Shown here in pieces: positions 7,207-15,611 of a stretch of 64,000 nucleotides of DNA (position 1 is its first letter; every line of letters begins with the position of its first letter). Both the position numbers and the translations under genes were made by a program. Source of the stretch: an uncultured Porphyromonadaceae bacterium (lineage in GTDB: Bacteria > Bacteroidota > Bacteroidia > Bacteroidales > Muribaculaceae). The stretch spans positions 186,001 to 250,000 of the forward strand of contig CANRVB010000001.1 of the NCBI GenBank assembly GCA_947643165.1. The letters are read 5' to 3'. The notes under the pieces were generated by a model. The model saw nothing but the letters and a program-made list of their open reading frames with translations. It did not search any database and was not told the origin of the DNA.

Positions 7207-9000
7207 TTATTCCTTGTCAGCGAGTTTCTCCTTGAGTGCAGCCAGAGCAGCGAGATCGCCGAGAGTGGTCTTCTCGATAGTCTGGTTGAGCATGGGCTGC
7301 TCCTCGGCCTGACGCTTGGGAGCTGCGGCACGCTTAGCCTTGCGGGCCTCGTTGCGCTCTGCCTTAGCCTCATCTTCGAAAATGCGGCTGTGGCTCAGGA
7401 TGATGCGCTTGCTGTCCTTGTTGAATTCGATAACCTTGAAGTTGAGCTTCTCTTCGAGCTGAGCCTGCGAGCCATCGGCCTTAACGAGGTGCTTGGGAGT
7501 AGCGAAGCCTTCAACTCCGTAGGGAAGTGCTACAACAGCACCTTTCTCTACCATCTCGATGATTGTGCCTTCGTGGATAGAACCTACAGTGAAGATAGTC
7601 TCGAATACATCCCAGGGGTTTTCTTCGAGCTGCTTGTGACCAAGGCTCAGACGACGGTTCTCCTTGTCGATCTCGAGAACCTGAACGTCGATGGTAGCAC
7701 CGATCTGAGTGAACTCGCTGGGGTGCTTAACCTTCTTAGTCCAGCTGAGGTCGCTGATATGGATCAGGCCGTCTACGCCCTCTTCGATCTCAACGAATAC
7801 GCCGAAGTTGGTGAAGTTGCGCACACGTGCAGAGTGACGGCTTCCAACGGGATACTTAACTTCGATATCTTCCCAGGGATCCTTCTTGAGCTGCTTGATA
7901 CCGAGGCTCATCTTGCGGTCCTCGCGGTCGAGTGTCAGGATAACAGCCTCAACTTCGTCGCCAACCTTCATGAAGTCCTGAGCAGAACGGAGGTGCTGGC
8001 TCCACGACATTTCGCTTACGTGGATCAGACCTTCAACGCCGGGAGCGATCTCGATGAACGCACCGTAGTCGGCCATAACGACAACACGGCCATTCACCTT
8101 GTCACCAACCTTCAGGTCGGGATCAAGAGCATCCCAGGGATGAGGCATGAGCTGCTTCAGACCGAGTGCGATACGCTTCTTCTCGTCGTCGAAGTCGAGA
8201 ATAACAACATTGAGCTTCTGATCAAGCTCTACAACCTCGCTCGGGTGCGAAACGCGTCCCCAGCTCAGGTCGGTGATATGAATCAGGCCGTCTACGCCGC
8301 CCAGGTCGATGAACACACCGTAGTTTGTGATGTTCTTGACAGTACCCTCGAGTACCTGACCCTTTTCGAGCTTGGCGATGATCTCGCGCTTCTGCTGCTC
8401 GAGCTCGGCTTCGATGAGAGCCTTGTGGCTTACAACCACGTTGCGGAATTCCTGATTGATCTTGACTACCTTGAACTCCATTGTCTTGCCAACGAAGATG
8501 TCGTAGTCGCGGATAGGACGAACGTCGATCTGCGAACCGGGGAGGAAGGCCTCGATGCCAAATACATCGACGATCATACCACCCTTGGTGCGGCACTTGA
8601 TAAAGCCCTTGATCACTTCGTCGTTTTCGAGAGCCTCGTTGATGCGTACCCATGCACGTGCTGCGCGAGCCTTGCGGTGAGACAGGATCAACTGGCCTTT
8701 CTTGTCTTCCTGATTCTCGATGAACACCTCTACAGTGTCGCCAATCTTGATGTCAGGATTGTAGCGGAACTCGTTCATGGGAATGATGCCGTCGCTCTTG
8801 TAGCCGATGTTAACCACAGCCTCGCGCTTGTTGAGGGCGATGATGGTACCTTCGATTACATCCTTGTCCTTGACGGTGTTGAGCGATTCGTCATAGGTCT
8901 TGGTGAGCTCTTCGCGCGACTTAGCGCCCTGAGTCTCGCCATTTTCAAATGCATCCCAGTCGAAATCCGCGATGGGAGAATTTTTTAATTCTTCAGTCAT
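7207..9000 (-). CDS. rpsA: 30S ribosomal protein S1
   Basis: The 597-residue protein is built of consecutive S1 (OB-fold) repeats. Repeated motifs such as GVFIDLGGVDGLIHITDLSW, GAFIEIAPGVEGLIHVSEMSW and GVFVEIEEGVDGLIHISDLSW recur about every 85 residues. S1 binds mRNA upstream of the start codon on the 30S subunit, which matters in Bacteroidota because Shine-Dalgarno sites are rare. The frame extends upstream to 9099, but that extension overlaps the promoter and reads unlike S1. The ATG at 9000 (MTEELKNSPIADFDWDAFE) is the evident start. The C-terminal tail (about 555-597) is charged and low in complexity. Codon use is that of a highly expressed gene. Confidence 0.96.
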   Translation of the reverse strand: MTEELKNSPIADFDWDAFENGETQGAKSREELTKTYDESLNTVKDKDVIEGTIIALNKREAVVNIGYKSDGIIPMNEFRYNPDIKIGDTVEVFIENQEDKKGQLILSHRKARAARAWVRINEALENDEVIKGFIKCRTKGGMIVDVFGIEAFLPGSQIDVRPIRDYDIFVGKTMEFKVVKINQEFRNVVVSHKALIEAELEQQKREIIAKLEKGQVLEGTVKNITNYGVFIDLGGVDGLIHITDLSWGRVSHPSEVVELDQKLNVVILDFDDEKKRIALGLKQLMPHPWDALDPDLKVGDKVNGRVVVMADYGAFIEIAPGVEGLIHVSEMSWSQHLRSAQDFMKVGDEVEAVILTLDREDRKMSLGIKQLKKDPWEDIEVKYPVGSRHSARVRNFTNFGVFVEIEEGVDGLIHISDLSWTKKVKHPSEFTQIGATIDVQVLEIDKENRRLSLGHKQLEENPWDVFETIFTVGSIHEGTIIEMVEKGAVVALPYGVEGFATPKHLVKADGSQAQLEEKLNFKVIEFNKDSKRIILSHSRIFEDEAKAERNEARKAKRAAAPKRQAEEQPMLNQTIEKTTLGDLAALAALKEKLADKE

Positions 9001-9086
9001 TAAAATGAGGTTAATAAATAGGGTTGATTGGTTATATGCTGGCGGATCCGGGGGATTTTTACGGCCACTCCGACCGACAACGGCCG

Positions 9087-9118
9087 CAAAGTTACACATT
9101 TATTTCGGTTTGCACAAT
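9087..9118 (-). promoter_or_regulatory. Promoter of rpsA
   Basis: On the minus strand ATTG (9115-9118) is followed, 20 bp later, by TAACTTTG (9087-9094), a full match to the Bacteroidetes -33/-7 architecture. The leader before the ATG at 9000 is about 80 nt. Confidence 0.75.
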
Positions 9119-9223
9119 ATTTTGAGCTGCTGATTGCCGAGCAAGTCACACTTTTACAAAGCTTTGCATCACCGGCTATCCATTTTTTACCCTCGGCCGG
9201 GATGTATTGACAAAAAAACTATG

Positions 9224-9231
9224 TAAATTTG
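9224..9231 (+). promoter_or_regulatory. -7 element (TAAATTTG) for the patatin gene
   Basis: An exact TAnnTTTG match 38 nt upstream of the start at 9270. A TTGACA-like sequence lies 14 bp upstream of it. Confidence 0.6.
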
Positions 9232-9269
9232 CAGTCGGCCTATGATTTATAAAACGGCTACAACCGACT

Positions 9270-10112
9270 ATGCCTTCTTTGTCATTACCCAACATATCCA
9301 ATCTTGCCTCGCGCTTCCTCACTCCCTACCGACTGGGAGTGGCCCTGAGTGGCGGCGGATCGCGTGGCTTCGCCCACATAGGAGCACTGATGGCACTGGA
9401 GCATGCCGGATTGCGGCCCGATATAATAGCAGGAGTGAGTGCCGGGTCGGTAGTGGCGACAATGTATGCCTCGGGGATACGCCCCATGAACATTCTGGAT
9501 GCTTTTAAAGGAGCCACATTCATGTCGCTCACGAAGATAGCAGCCGGGCAGGGTGGGCTTTTCAAGCTTGACAAATTCATGGGATTTATCCGTAATAACG
9601 TGTCACAGCAGAATATCGAGGAGCTTCCGCTACACACTGTGATCTGCGCTACCGATTTCGACCACGGTCGTCCGGTAGCTTTCGAGACCGGACGCATTGA
9701 CCGACGCGTGGCTGCCTCGTGCTGCATACCCATAGTATTCCGTCCGGTAAAGATCGACGGCACCCGCTATGTAGATGGAGGCGTGCTACACAATCTGCCG
9801 GCGTGGGCAATACGCCAGCGGTGTCACTACCTGATCGGTATCAACTGCTCGCCATTGGTCGAGGCCAGCGACAACGAGTCGTTTGCAGCGACTGCCATGC
9901 GGTCCTACAAGCTTGTGGCGACGGCAAATGTCCGTGGCGACATCGACATGTGCGATCTTTGCATAGAGACACGCGAGATCGCCGGACGCCGTGTGTTCGA
10001 CCTCGACAACATAGAAGATACAGTCAAGGCAGGCTATGACGCCGCTATAGCGGCTCTACGCAAAGCCGGATTTCCACCGCTTGGTCCCGGCGATACGCCA
10101 CCAAGAATCTGA
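9270..10112 (+). CDS. Patatin-like phospholipase family protein
   Basis: The 280-residue protein is a patatin-family serine hydrolase (RssA/YlbK-like). The catalytic dyad is visible: the nucleophile elbow GVSAGS with Ser57, and DGG (VDGGVLHNLP) with Asp169. The oxyanion-hole motif GGGSRG is at 28-33. There is no signal peptide, so a cytoplasmic or inner-membrane-associated lipid acyl hydrolase is likely. The substrate is unknown. It has its own promoter and precedes a GH13 gene by 60 nt, with no terminator visible between them, so co-transcription is possible although no functional link is evident. Confidence 0.9.
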   Translation: MPSLSLPNISNLASRFLTPYRLGVALSGGGSRGFAHIGALMALEHAGLRPDIIAGVSAGSVVATMYASGIRPMNILDAFKGATFMSLTKIAAGQGGLFKLDKFMGFIRNNVSQQNIEELPLHTVICATDFDHGRPVAFETGRIDRRVAASCCIPIVFRPVKIDGTRYVDGGVLHNLPAWAIRQRCHYLIGINCSPLVEASDNESFAATAMRSYKLVATANVRGDIDMCDLCIETREIAGRRVFDLDNIEDTVKAGYDAAIAALRKAGFPPLGPGDTPPRI

Positions 10113-10172
10113 TGACATACCATACAGGGACTTAAAACAATCTATTTATTCCAATCATTATCATTCACAACT

Positions 10173-11891
10173 GTGGACAGAAAACCGATAATCTACCAAC
10201 TGCTGCCCCGTCTGTTCTCAAACAGATGTCCGCTACCTGTACCTGGAGGCTCTATAGAGCAAAACGGTTCGGGAAAACTAAATGACATAACTACAGAAGT
10301 AATCGAAGCCATACGCGACCTCGGAGCCACCCACATATGGTATACCGGAGTGATCGAGCACGCCCATTGCTCCGACTACAGCAAATATGGCATCACTCCC
10401 GACAACCCTCATGTGGTGAAAGGCAACGCTGGTTCGCCATACGCAATCAAGGATTACTATGACATCGATCCCGATCTGGCTGTAGATGTGCCGTGCCGTA
10501 TGCAGGAATTCGAGGATCTTGTCGACCGGACACATAGGTGCGGTATGCAAGTAGTGATCGATTTTGTGCCCAACCATACGGCACGACGCTACGTCAGCGA
10601 CTCCCGCCCCGAAAACGCCCCCGAAGATTTCGGTACAGACGACCGTTCCGACATGTTCTTCTTCCCCGACAACAACTACTACTATATACCGCGGCAACAG
10701 TTCATGCCGGGAGCCGACATGGGCAGTGGCAAGGACAGATATGTGGAATTTCCAGCCAAAGCATCGGGCAACGACTGCTTCAATGCCTTCCCAGGCCAAA
10801 ACGACTGGTATGACACCGTGAAACTGAATTATGGAGTAGACTATGGCGACCATACGCACCATTTCCATCCCATACCCGACACTTGGCACAAGATGCTGCA
10901 TATATTGCGGTTCTGGGCATCGAAAGGTGTCGATGCTTTCCGGTGTGATATGGTACACATGGTTCCGCTTGAATTCTGGCAGTGGGCCATAGGAGCTGTC
11001 AAGGCCGATTATCCCGGGGTTAAATTCATAGCCGAGATCTACGACCCCGCTCTATACCGGCCATTCATATTCCAAGGAGGATTCGACTACCTCTATGATA
11101 AAGTGACACTCTACGACACACTCCGCGCCATACAGACAGGCAGCACATCGGCGGCGGCACTCACCTTCTGCTGGCAGACCGTAGAAGGTATATCAGACCA
11201 CATGCTCAACTTCCTCGAAAATCATGATGAGCAGCGCTATGCCTCCACTTTCTACTGCGCGAAGCCTCAAAAGGCGCTCCCGGCCCTTGTCGTAAGCTCT
11301 ATGATAAATCCCGGACCGATGATGATATACATGGGCCAGGAACTGGGCGAACCAGGAGCCGATGCCGAAGGTTTCAGCGGACGCGACGGACGTACCACGA
11401 TATTCGACTACTGGAGTCTCGACACTTTGCGCCGCTGGCTTGGTGAAGACTGCCATCCTTCTACCGACAAACTGACAGCCGACGAGCGGGCTCTGAGATC
11501 AATGTATGCCGACGTCCTGACAGCCGCATCTACCGAACCGGCAATAGTAAACGGCAAATTCTTCGACCTGATGTATGTCAACTACAACAATCCCTCGGTC
11601 GATCCTCACCGCCACTACCTGTTCGTTAGAGTTGACAAACCGACACGTACCGCGGTGGTTGTCGCAGTAAACTTCGGCGAGAACACAGCAAATATGCGCA
11701 TAAACCTGCCTGAGCACCTGTTCGACATATTCCATATCAATCCTACCGACGGAGCCGATGCTTGCGAACTGCTCACCGGACGACGCACCACCCTCCCGTT
11801 TGACCCGGCCCAAAGCTTCCCGGCTTTTGTCGCTCCATACGGCGCTACAGTATGGAGATTGGAGGGTATTGAGTTCGACAACGAAAATTGA
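10173..11891 (+). CDS. Cytoplasmic GH13 alpha-amylase family glycoside hydrolase
   Basis: The 572-residue protein begins with GTG. It shows the GH13 (beta/alpha)8 barrel motifs in order: DFVPNHT (region I), DAFRCDM with nucleophile Asp259 (region II), FIAEIYD with acid/base Glu288 (region III) and NFLENHDEQR with Asp352 (region IV). A C-terminal beta domain (about 480-572) follows. GH13 enzymes cleave or rearrange alpha-1,4 or alpha-1,6 glucosidic bonds. There is no signal peptide or lipobox, so it should act on cytoplasmic oligosaccharides or glycogen rather than as a surface SusG-type amylase. It lies 1.3 kb from the Sus-like operon, on the opposite strand and separated by prs; a role in using imported maltodextrin is inference. 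Confidence 0.9.
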   Translation: MDRKPIIYQLLPRLFSNRCPLPVPGGSIEQNGSGKLNDITTEVIEAIRDLGATHIWYTGVIEHAHCSDYSKYGITPDNPHVVKGNAGSPYAIKDYYDIDPDLAVDVPCRMQEFEDLVDRTHRCGMQVVIDFVPNHTARRYVSDSRPENAPEDFGTDDRSDMFFFPDNNYYYIPRQQFMPGADMGSGKDRYVEFPAKASGNDCFNAFPGQNDWYDTVKLNYGVDYGDHTHHFHPIPDTWHKMLHILRFWASKGVDAFRCDMVHMVPLEFWQWAIGAVKADYPGVKFIAEIYDPALYRPFIFQGGFDYLYDKVTLYDTLRAIQTGSTSAAALTFCWQTVEGISDHMLNFLENHDEQRYASTFYCAKPQKALPALVVSSMINPGPMMIYMGQELGEPGADAEGFSGRDGRTTIFDYWSLDTLRRWLGEDCHPSTDKLTADERALRSMYADVLTAASTEPAIVNGKFFDLMYVNYNNPSVDPHRHYLFVRVDKPTRTAVVVAVNFGENTANMRINLPEHLFDIFHINPTDGADACELLTGRRTTLPFDPAQSFPAFVAPYGATVWRLEGIEFDNEN

Positions 11892-11926
11892 TACCGCTCC
11901 ATTAACGATTATTCAGCCATTTTGTG

Positions 11927-11934
11927 TAATTTTG
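11927..11934 (+). promoter_or_regulatory. -7 element (TAATTTTG) for prs
   Basis: An exact TAnnTTTG match 48 nt upstream of the prs start codon. Confidence 0.6.
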
Positions 11935-11982
11935 CACCGGCAATGTCAAAGCCTTCACTCGTAAGATGACTTACATATCCTT

Positions 11983-12927
11983 ATGAAATCCATCATCCAT
12001 CCAATCAAGATCTTTTCTGGCACAAAGTCACGCTACATGGCCGAGGAGATTTGCAGCGAACTCGGTATCGAACTCGGCAAGATGAACATAACCCACTTTG
12101 CCGATGGTGAGTTTGAGGTATCATTCGAAGAGCCCATACGTGGCTGCGAAGTTTACCTCGTTCAGTCAACATTCCCCAATTGCGACAACCTCATGGAGCT
12201 CCTGCTCATGATAGATGCCGCAAAGCGTGCCTCTGCCCACAGCGTCATCGCCGTTATGCCTTATTTCGGCTGGGCGCGTCAGGACCGCAAGGACAAGCCC
12301 CGTGTAAGTATCGGTGCCAAGCTGGTAGCCAACCTGCTCATAGCTGCCGGTGTCGACCGAATCATCACCATGGATCTTCACGCCGATCAGATACAAGGAT
12401 TCTTCGACGTTCCTGTCGATCACCTCTATGCTTCGAGCGTATTCATCCCCTATATCAAGAGCCTCAATCTGCCTGACCTGGCTATTGCGACTCCCGACGT
12501 TGGCGGTGCGAAGCGTGCAAACTCTTACGCAAAATACCTCAACGCACCTCTGGTTCTCTGCCACAAGCAGCGCGCCAAAGCAAACGTTGTTGCCGAGATG
12601 ACCGTGATAGGCGATGTTGAGGGCAAGAACGTAATTCTTATCGACGACATGGTCGACACTGCCGGTACAATTGCTAAAGCTGCCGACCTGCTCATGTCGA
12701 AAGGTGCCAAGTCTGTACGCGCACTCGCAAGCCACGCCGTGATGAGCGATCCCGCCACCGAGCGTGTCGAAAACAGCGAGATGACCGAAATGATCTTCAC
12801 CAACTCAATCCCCTACAGCAAGAAGTGCGACAAGGTCACAGTGCTCAGCGTAGCCCGTATGTTCGCCGACACAATTTCGCGTGTCCACAACAACCAGTCG
12901 ATTTCTTCGCAGTATCTCTTCAAGTAA
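11983..12927 (+). CDS. prs: Ribose-phosphate pyrophosphokinase
   Basis: The 314-residue enzyme makes phosphoribosyl pyrophosphate from ribose 5-phosphate and ATP, the shared precursor of purines, pyrimidines, histidine and NAD. Diagnostic segments are FSGTKSRYMAEEICSELG, FADGEFEVSFEEPIRG, the flexible-loop region YFGWARQDRKDKPR, the metal- and ATP-binding TMDLHADQIQGFF, and the PRPP loop VILIDDMVDTAGT. Length and motifs match class I bacterial PRPP synthetases. It is monocistronic, with a -7 element and a long terminator. Codons are of the highly expressed type (ATC and CTC favoured). Confidence 0.97.
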   Translation: MKSIIHPIKIFSGTKSRYMAEEICSELGIELGKMNITHFADGEFEVSFEEPIRGCEVYLVQSTFPNCDNLMELLLMIDAAKRASAHSVIAVMPYFGWARQDRKDKPRVSIGAKLVANLLIAAGVDRIITMDLHADQIQGFFDVPVDHLYASSVFIPYIKSLNLPDLAIATPDVGGAKRANSYAKYLNAPLVLCHKQRAKANVVAEMTVIGDVEGKNVILIDDMVDTAGTIAKAADLLMSKGAKSVRALASHAVMSDPATERVENSEMTEMIFTNSIPYSKKCDKVTVLSVARMFADTISRVHNNQSISSQYLFK

Positions 12928-12958
12928 TATCACGCCTTAGGCGTCAGATACATACTCC

Positions 12959-13018
12959 AAAATTGTCCGGTAAAACTGCCCGTCATACTCTCGACGGCAG
13001 TTTTACCGGACAATTTTT
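12959..13018 (+). terminator. Long-stem terminator after prs
   Basis: A perfect 20-bp stem (12961-12980 with 12996-13015) around a 15-nt loop that can add three more pairs, followed by a T-rich tail, 33 nt after the prs stop. About 120 bases between here and the next terminator hold nothing recognisable. Confidence 0.9.
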
Positions 13019-13140
13019 ATAGCATGGTTAATAAGAAACATTGATGGATCTATCATTAATCATCCTCTTATATCCTGATGAGGCACTCTAATTGCACACC
13101 GACGTATTCCTACTCATCATACCATCTCCCCCTCCTATAT

Positions 13141-13175
13141 AGAAAAGGCGACCTCCATTCGCATGGAAGCCGCCT
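13141..13175 (-). terminator. Terminator of the Sus-like operon
   Basis: A 13-bp stem with two G-U pairs (13146-13158 with 13163-13175), loop TCGC, and a TTTTC tail on the minus strand, 46 nt after the susF-like stop codon. Confidence 0.8.
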
Positions 13176-13221
13176 CCTTAACATGATATATAATTGAAAA
13201 GTCTATCCGATCAATTAGTCA

Positions 13222-14640
13222 TCATTTTGTCAGTGTCACCTTATACGGATGCTGATGCAGATCGAGAGTCATGGTGTATGTACCTGCCGGGCTGATCAGG
13301 TTGCCACCGTTATACTCCATATTGTCGGCATCACCGCCCAGGCTTATCGCCCAATCATGGTTTGCACGTATCTTCCATTCTGTCTCGGCTGCAAAAGTCA
13401 CAGTGCCGGTCCATGTTAGGAAGTCTGCGCTCGGAGTCAGATCCACATCACCGTTCCAATCATTGAAACCGCCTATCACACTGAGGCTCGAGATCAGGTC
13501 GGTCGTATAGGTCAGATTGCCGAGATTTACCGAAGTCCAGTACAGACCGGCTCCCTGTGCGGGACAAGGCAGATTGCTTGCTCCATTGAATACAATGGTA
13601 TTGTCCGATGTACCGGCGGCATACTTGTTGTCCCAGTTGGCTGCCGGCAGAAGGAGCCATTCACCGTTGAGATACAGGAAACCGGTATAATTGGTATAAT
13701 CGCTGGTAGCGAGGATCGAGCTTCCATCTATCGACCAGCCATTGGAATTGCCGGGAGTATAGAGCTGAGGCACAGCGTTGGTGACGCTGTATGTGCAACT
13801 GAGCATGTCGATAGTGAAGAGCTGCTGGCCGGGAGTCACAAGCATACCCGAATTACCATCGGCGAAGAGATTGCCGGAAGCAGCTGTGTCGCCATCCTTC
13901 TCTACGCCATACAGACCGCTCCACGACTGTTCCTTGAACGCACTCTCAGGAACTATCTTCCACCACCATCCGCCTGCAGCCTGATCGGCTGTGATGTCGA
14001 TAGCGAGTGTGAATATAGGATCATCATACACATTCTTGTCCGAATGCTCAAACTTGATGGCCGTAGCCAGATCCCAGTTGTTTACGGTACCTACCAGATA
14101 GTAAGCCTCCTCGACATGGATACCTAAGTCTACAGGTGTCACTGTTACTTCAGTCTGGCCATACCATGTATCCTCTGTGCCTATACGCGATATCTGCGAT
14201 CCTATCTGCAGATATGCTGCATAGCGGACATAGTTGGTCTTGGCTGCCGGAGCCTTACCGAGAAGACGGCGGAATGCGTCATCCCAGCTCTTGGCATCGA
14301 CACTGCATGTAGTGCTTCCAGCTACCGACTGCAGAGGGATGTCGATAGCATCCGAAAAGTCTTCCTTGCTTGCTACCTGCATCACTATGTTGACACTACC
14401 GTTCTCAATCACCGAGTCAACAAAAGCGTATTGCACTGCCGGTATGGTTGAATTCTCGTAGTCGCCTAACACTACCTGACCACCGCTCACGGGCTGTACG
14501 GTGCTCACTGTAAGCACACCGGCCGGAGTGAGGACGGGTTCCTGGGGATTAGTCTGCATCACGCCCAGATCCGACGTATCGTCGCAGGCTGCCAGCGTGA
14601 GCATCATCAGCGCGGGCGCGATATATTTTGTCAGTTTCAT
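13222..14640 (-). CDS. SusF/SusE-like surface glycan-binding lipoprotein
   Basis: The 472-residue lipoprotein has signal MKLTKYIAPALMMLTLAAC with the lipidated Cys at 19, followed by DD as in surface-exported lipoproteins. An N-terminal SusE-type domain (about 25-170) comes first. Three starch-binding-like modules seem to follow at about 190-285, 295-385 and 390-470, each with a strand-turn pattern such as YLVGTVNNWD, TPGNSNGWS or VIGGFNDWNG. Known SusE/SusF proteins hold starch at the cell surface without hydrolysing it. It is the last gene of the susC-D-E-F operon, 31 nt after the shorter SusE-like gene, and its length and module number fit SusF. An alpha-glucan ligand is inferred from family and gene order. 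Confidence 0.85.
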   Translation of the reverse strand: MKLTKYIAPALMMLTLAACDDTSDLGVMQTNPQEPVLTPAGVLTVSTVQPVSGGQVVLGDYENSTIPAVQYAFVDSVIENGSVNIVMQVASKEDFSDAIDIPLQSVAGSTTCSVDAKSWDDAFRRLLGKAPAAKTNYVRYAAYLQIGSQISRIGTEDTWYGQTEVTVTPVDLGIHVEEAYYLVGTVNNWDLATAIKFEHSDKNVYDDPIFTLAIDITADQAAGGWWWKIVPESAFKEQSWSGLYGVEKDGDTAASGNLFADGNSGMLVTPGQQLFTIDMLSCTYSVTNAVPQLYTPGNSNGWSIDGSSILATSDYTNYTGFLYLNGEWLLLPAANWDNKYAAGTSDNTIVFNGASNLPCPAQGAGLYWTSVNLGNLTYTTDLISSLSVIGGFNDWNGDVDLTPSADFLTWTGTVTFAAETEWKIRANHDWAISLGGDADNMEYNGGNLISPAGTYTMTLDLHQHPYKVTLTK

Positions 14641-14671
14641 TGTTTCTTCTATGATTAATGGGGTGAGCTAA

Positions 14672-15532
14672 TTAGTTGACCTTCTGAAATACAACCTGCA
14701 TTGACTTCAGATCAACTGTGATCTTCATTGTTCCGCCGGGCCAGTTGGTGATGTTCCAGTTACCCTTACCGGCTACACACTTGCCTGCATAAGTACCGCT
14801 GTCGTCAACCGATACCGACTGATTGTCACCATCATCGGCTGCTGCGCCTACCGACGGGAGCACTCCGTTGTCGCCCCAGCTGCCAAGCTCCGTATAGAAG
14901 CGGAAACCGCTGGCCGCGTCATCGGCACTTATCTCAAATGTACCGGTATATATGTCACTGCCTATGCCGTTGTCGGGTTCGCTCAGCACCATGCTGCCAT
15001 TGTTTATATCCCAACCCTGAGGCTGACCTATCAGATACATCTTGGCGGGGAGCTTGACGGCAAAGTATGGCTTCACGCTCTTCAGCTCAATCACATTGCT
15101 CTCTATACGGGCGTAATCGACATTATTGATGTCGCTCACCGCACGTACATATACCGGACGGGCTGCCCCGTCAAACGATTCGCGGCTGTCATAGCCCCAG
15201 AGCGAGCAGATGGCAAGTGCCATCGATTCGCCGGGAACAGTGAATGCTGCCGAGGTATACTGACCCTCTACAGCCACACTCTCGTTGAAAGCCTCATCCT
15301 TGGCTATCTCGATCGAGTAGAAAGGAACAACGCCAAGTCCATAATTGGGCTGACTTAGGGTAAATTCTATACCGCTGGTCGATGAAAGTACATAGGTATT
15401 CTCGGCCATAGGAGGTGTGTTGAGCACAAACTCCGTAGGTTTTTCGAGCCTGGGCTCGGTGTCCTCCTTACACGATGTCGCAGTCACGGCTATCATTGCT
15501 ATGAGCGACCAGAGGAATATGAGTTTTTTCAT
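14672..15532 (-). CDS. SusE-like outer-membrane lipoprotein
   Basis: The 286-residue lipoprotein has a lipobox ending TATSC and the post-Cys sequence KEDTE, matching the Bacteroidetes lipoprotein export signal, so surface exposure is likely. A SusE domain (about 25-150, starting LEKPTEFVLNTPP) is followed by a single carbohydrate-binding-like module (about 165-286) with MYLIGQPQGWDINNGSMVL. It is shorter than Bacteroides SusE by about one binding module. It lies between the susD-like and susF-like genes. A 79-nt gap to susD holds an imperfect hairpin. The predicted job is capture of malto-oligosaccharide at the SusCD complex; the ligand is inferred. Confidence 0.85.
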   Translation of the reverse strand: MKKLIFLWSLIAMIAVTATSCKEDTEPRLEKPTEFVLNTPPMAENTYVLSSTSGIEFTLSQPNYGLGVVPFYSIEIAKDEAFNESVAVEGQYTSAAFTVPGESMALAICSLWGYDSRESFDGAARPVYVRAVSDINNVDYARIESNVIELKSVKPYFAVKLPAKMYLIGQPQGWDINNGSMVLSEPDNGIGSDIYTGTFEISADDAASGFRFYTELGSWGDNGVLPSVGAAADDGDNQSVSVDDSGTYAGKCVAGKGNWNITNWPGGTMKITVDLKSMQVVFQKVN

Positions 15533-15611
15533 ATTGAAGTTGCTTTTTGCTTTTCGGTCTGACGGGGGCGACCGTTCTGTCGGCCACCCGTCGTTCAGAC
15601 ATCGTTAATGA

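Noticed and set aside
7390-8988. 532-codon open frame on the plus strand opposite rpsA
   Set aside because: Strong codon bias in S1 opens the opposite frame. The translation is an acidic, Leu/Val/Asp-rich shadow with no family features, and S1 itself is unmistakable.
15557-15600. Terminator between the susD- and susE-like genes
   Set aside because: The hairpin is imperfect with bulges and has no T tract. At most it modulates the ratio of the two products.
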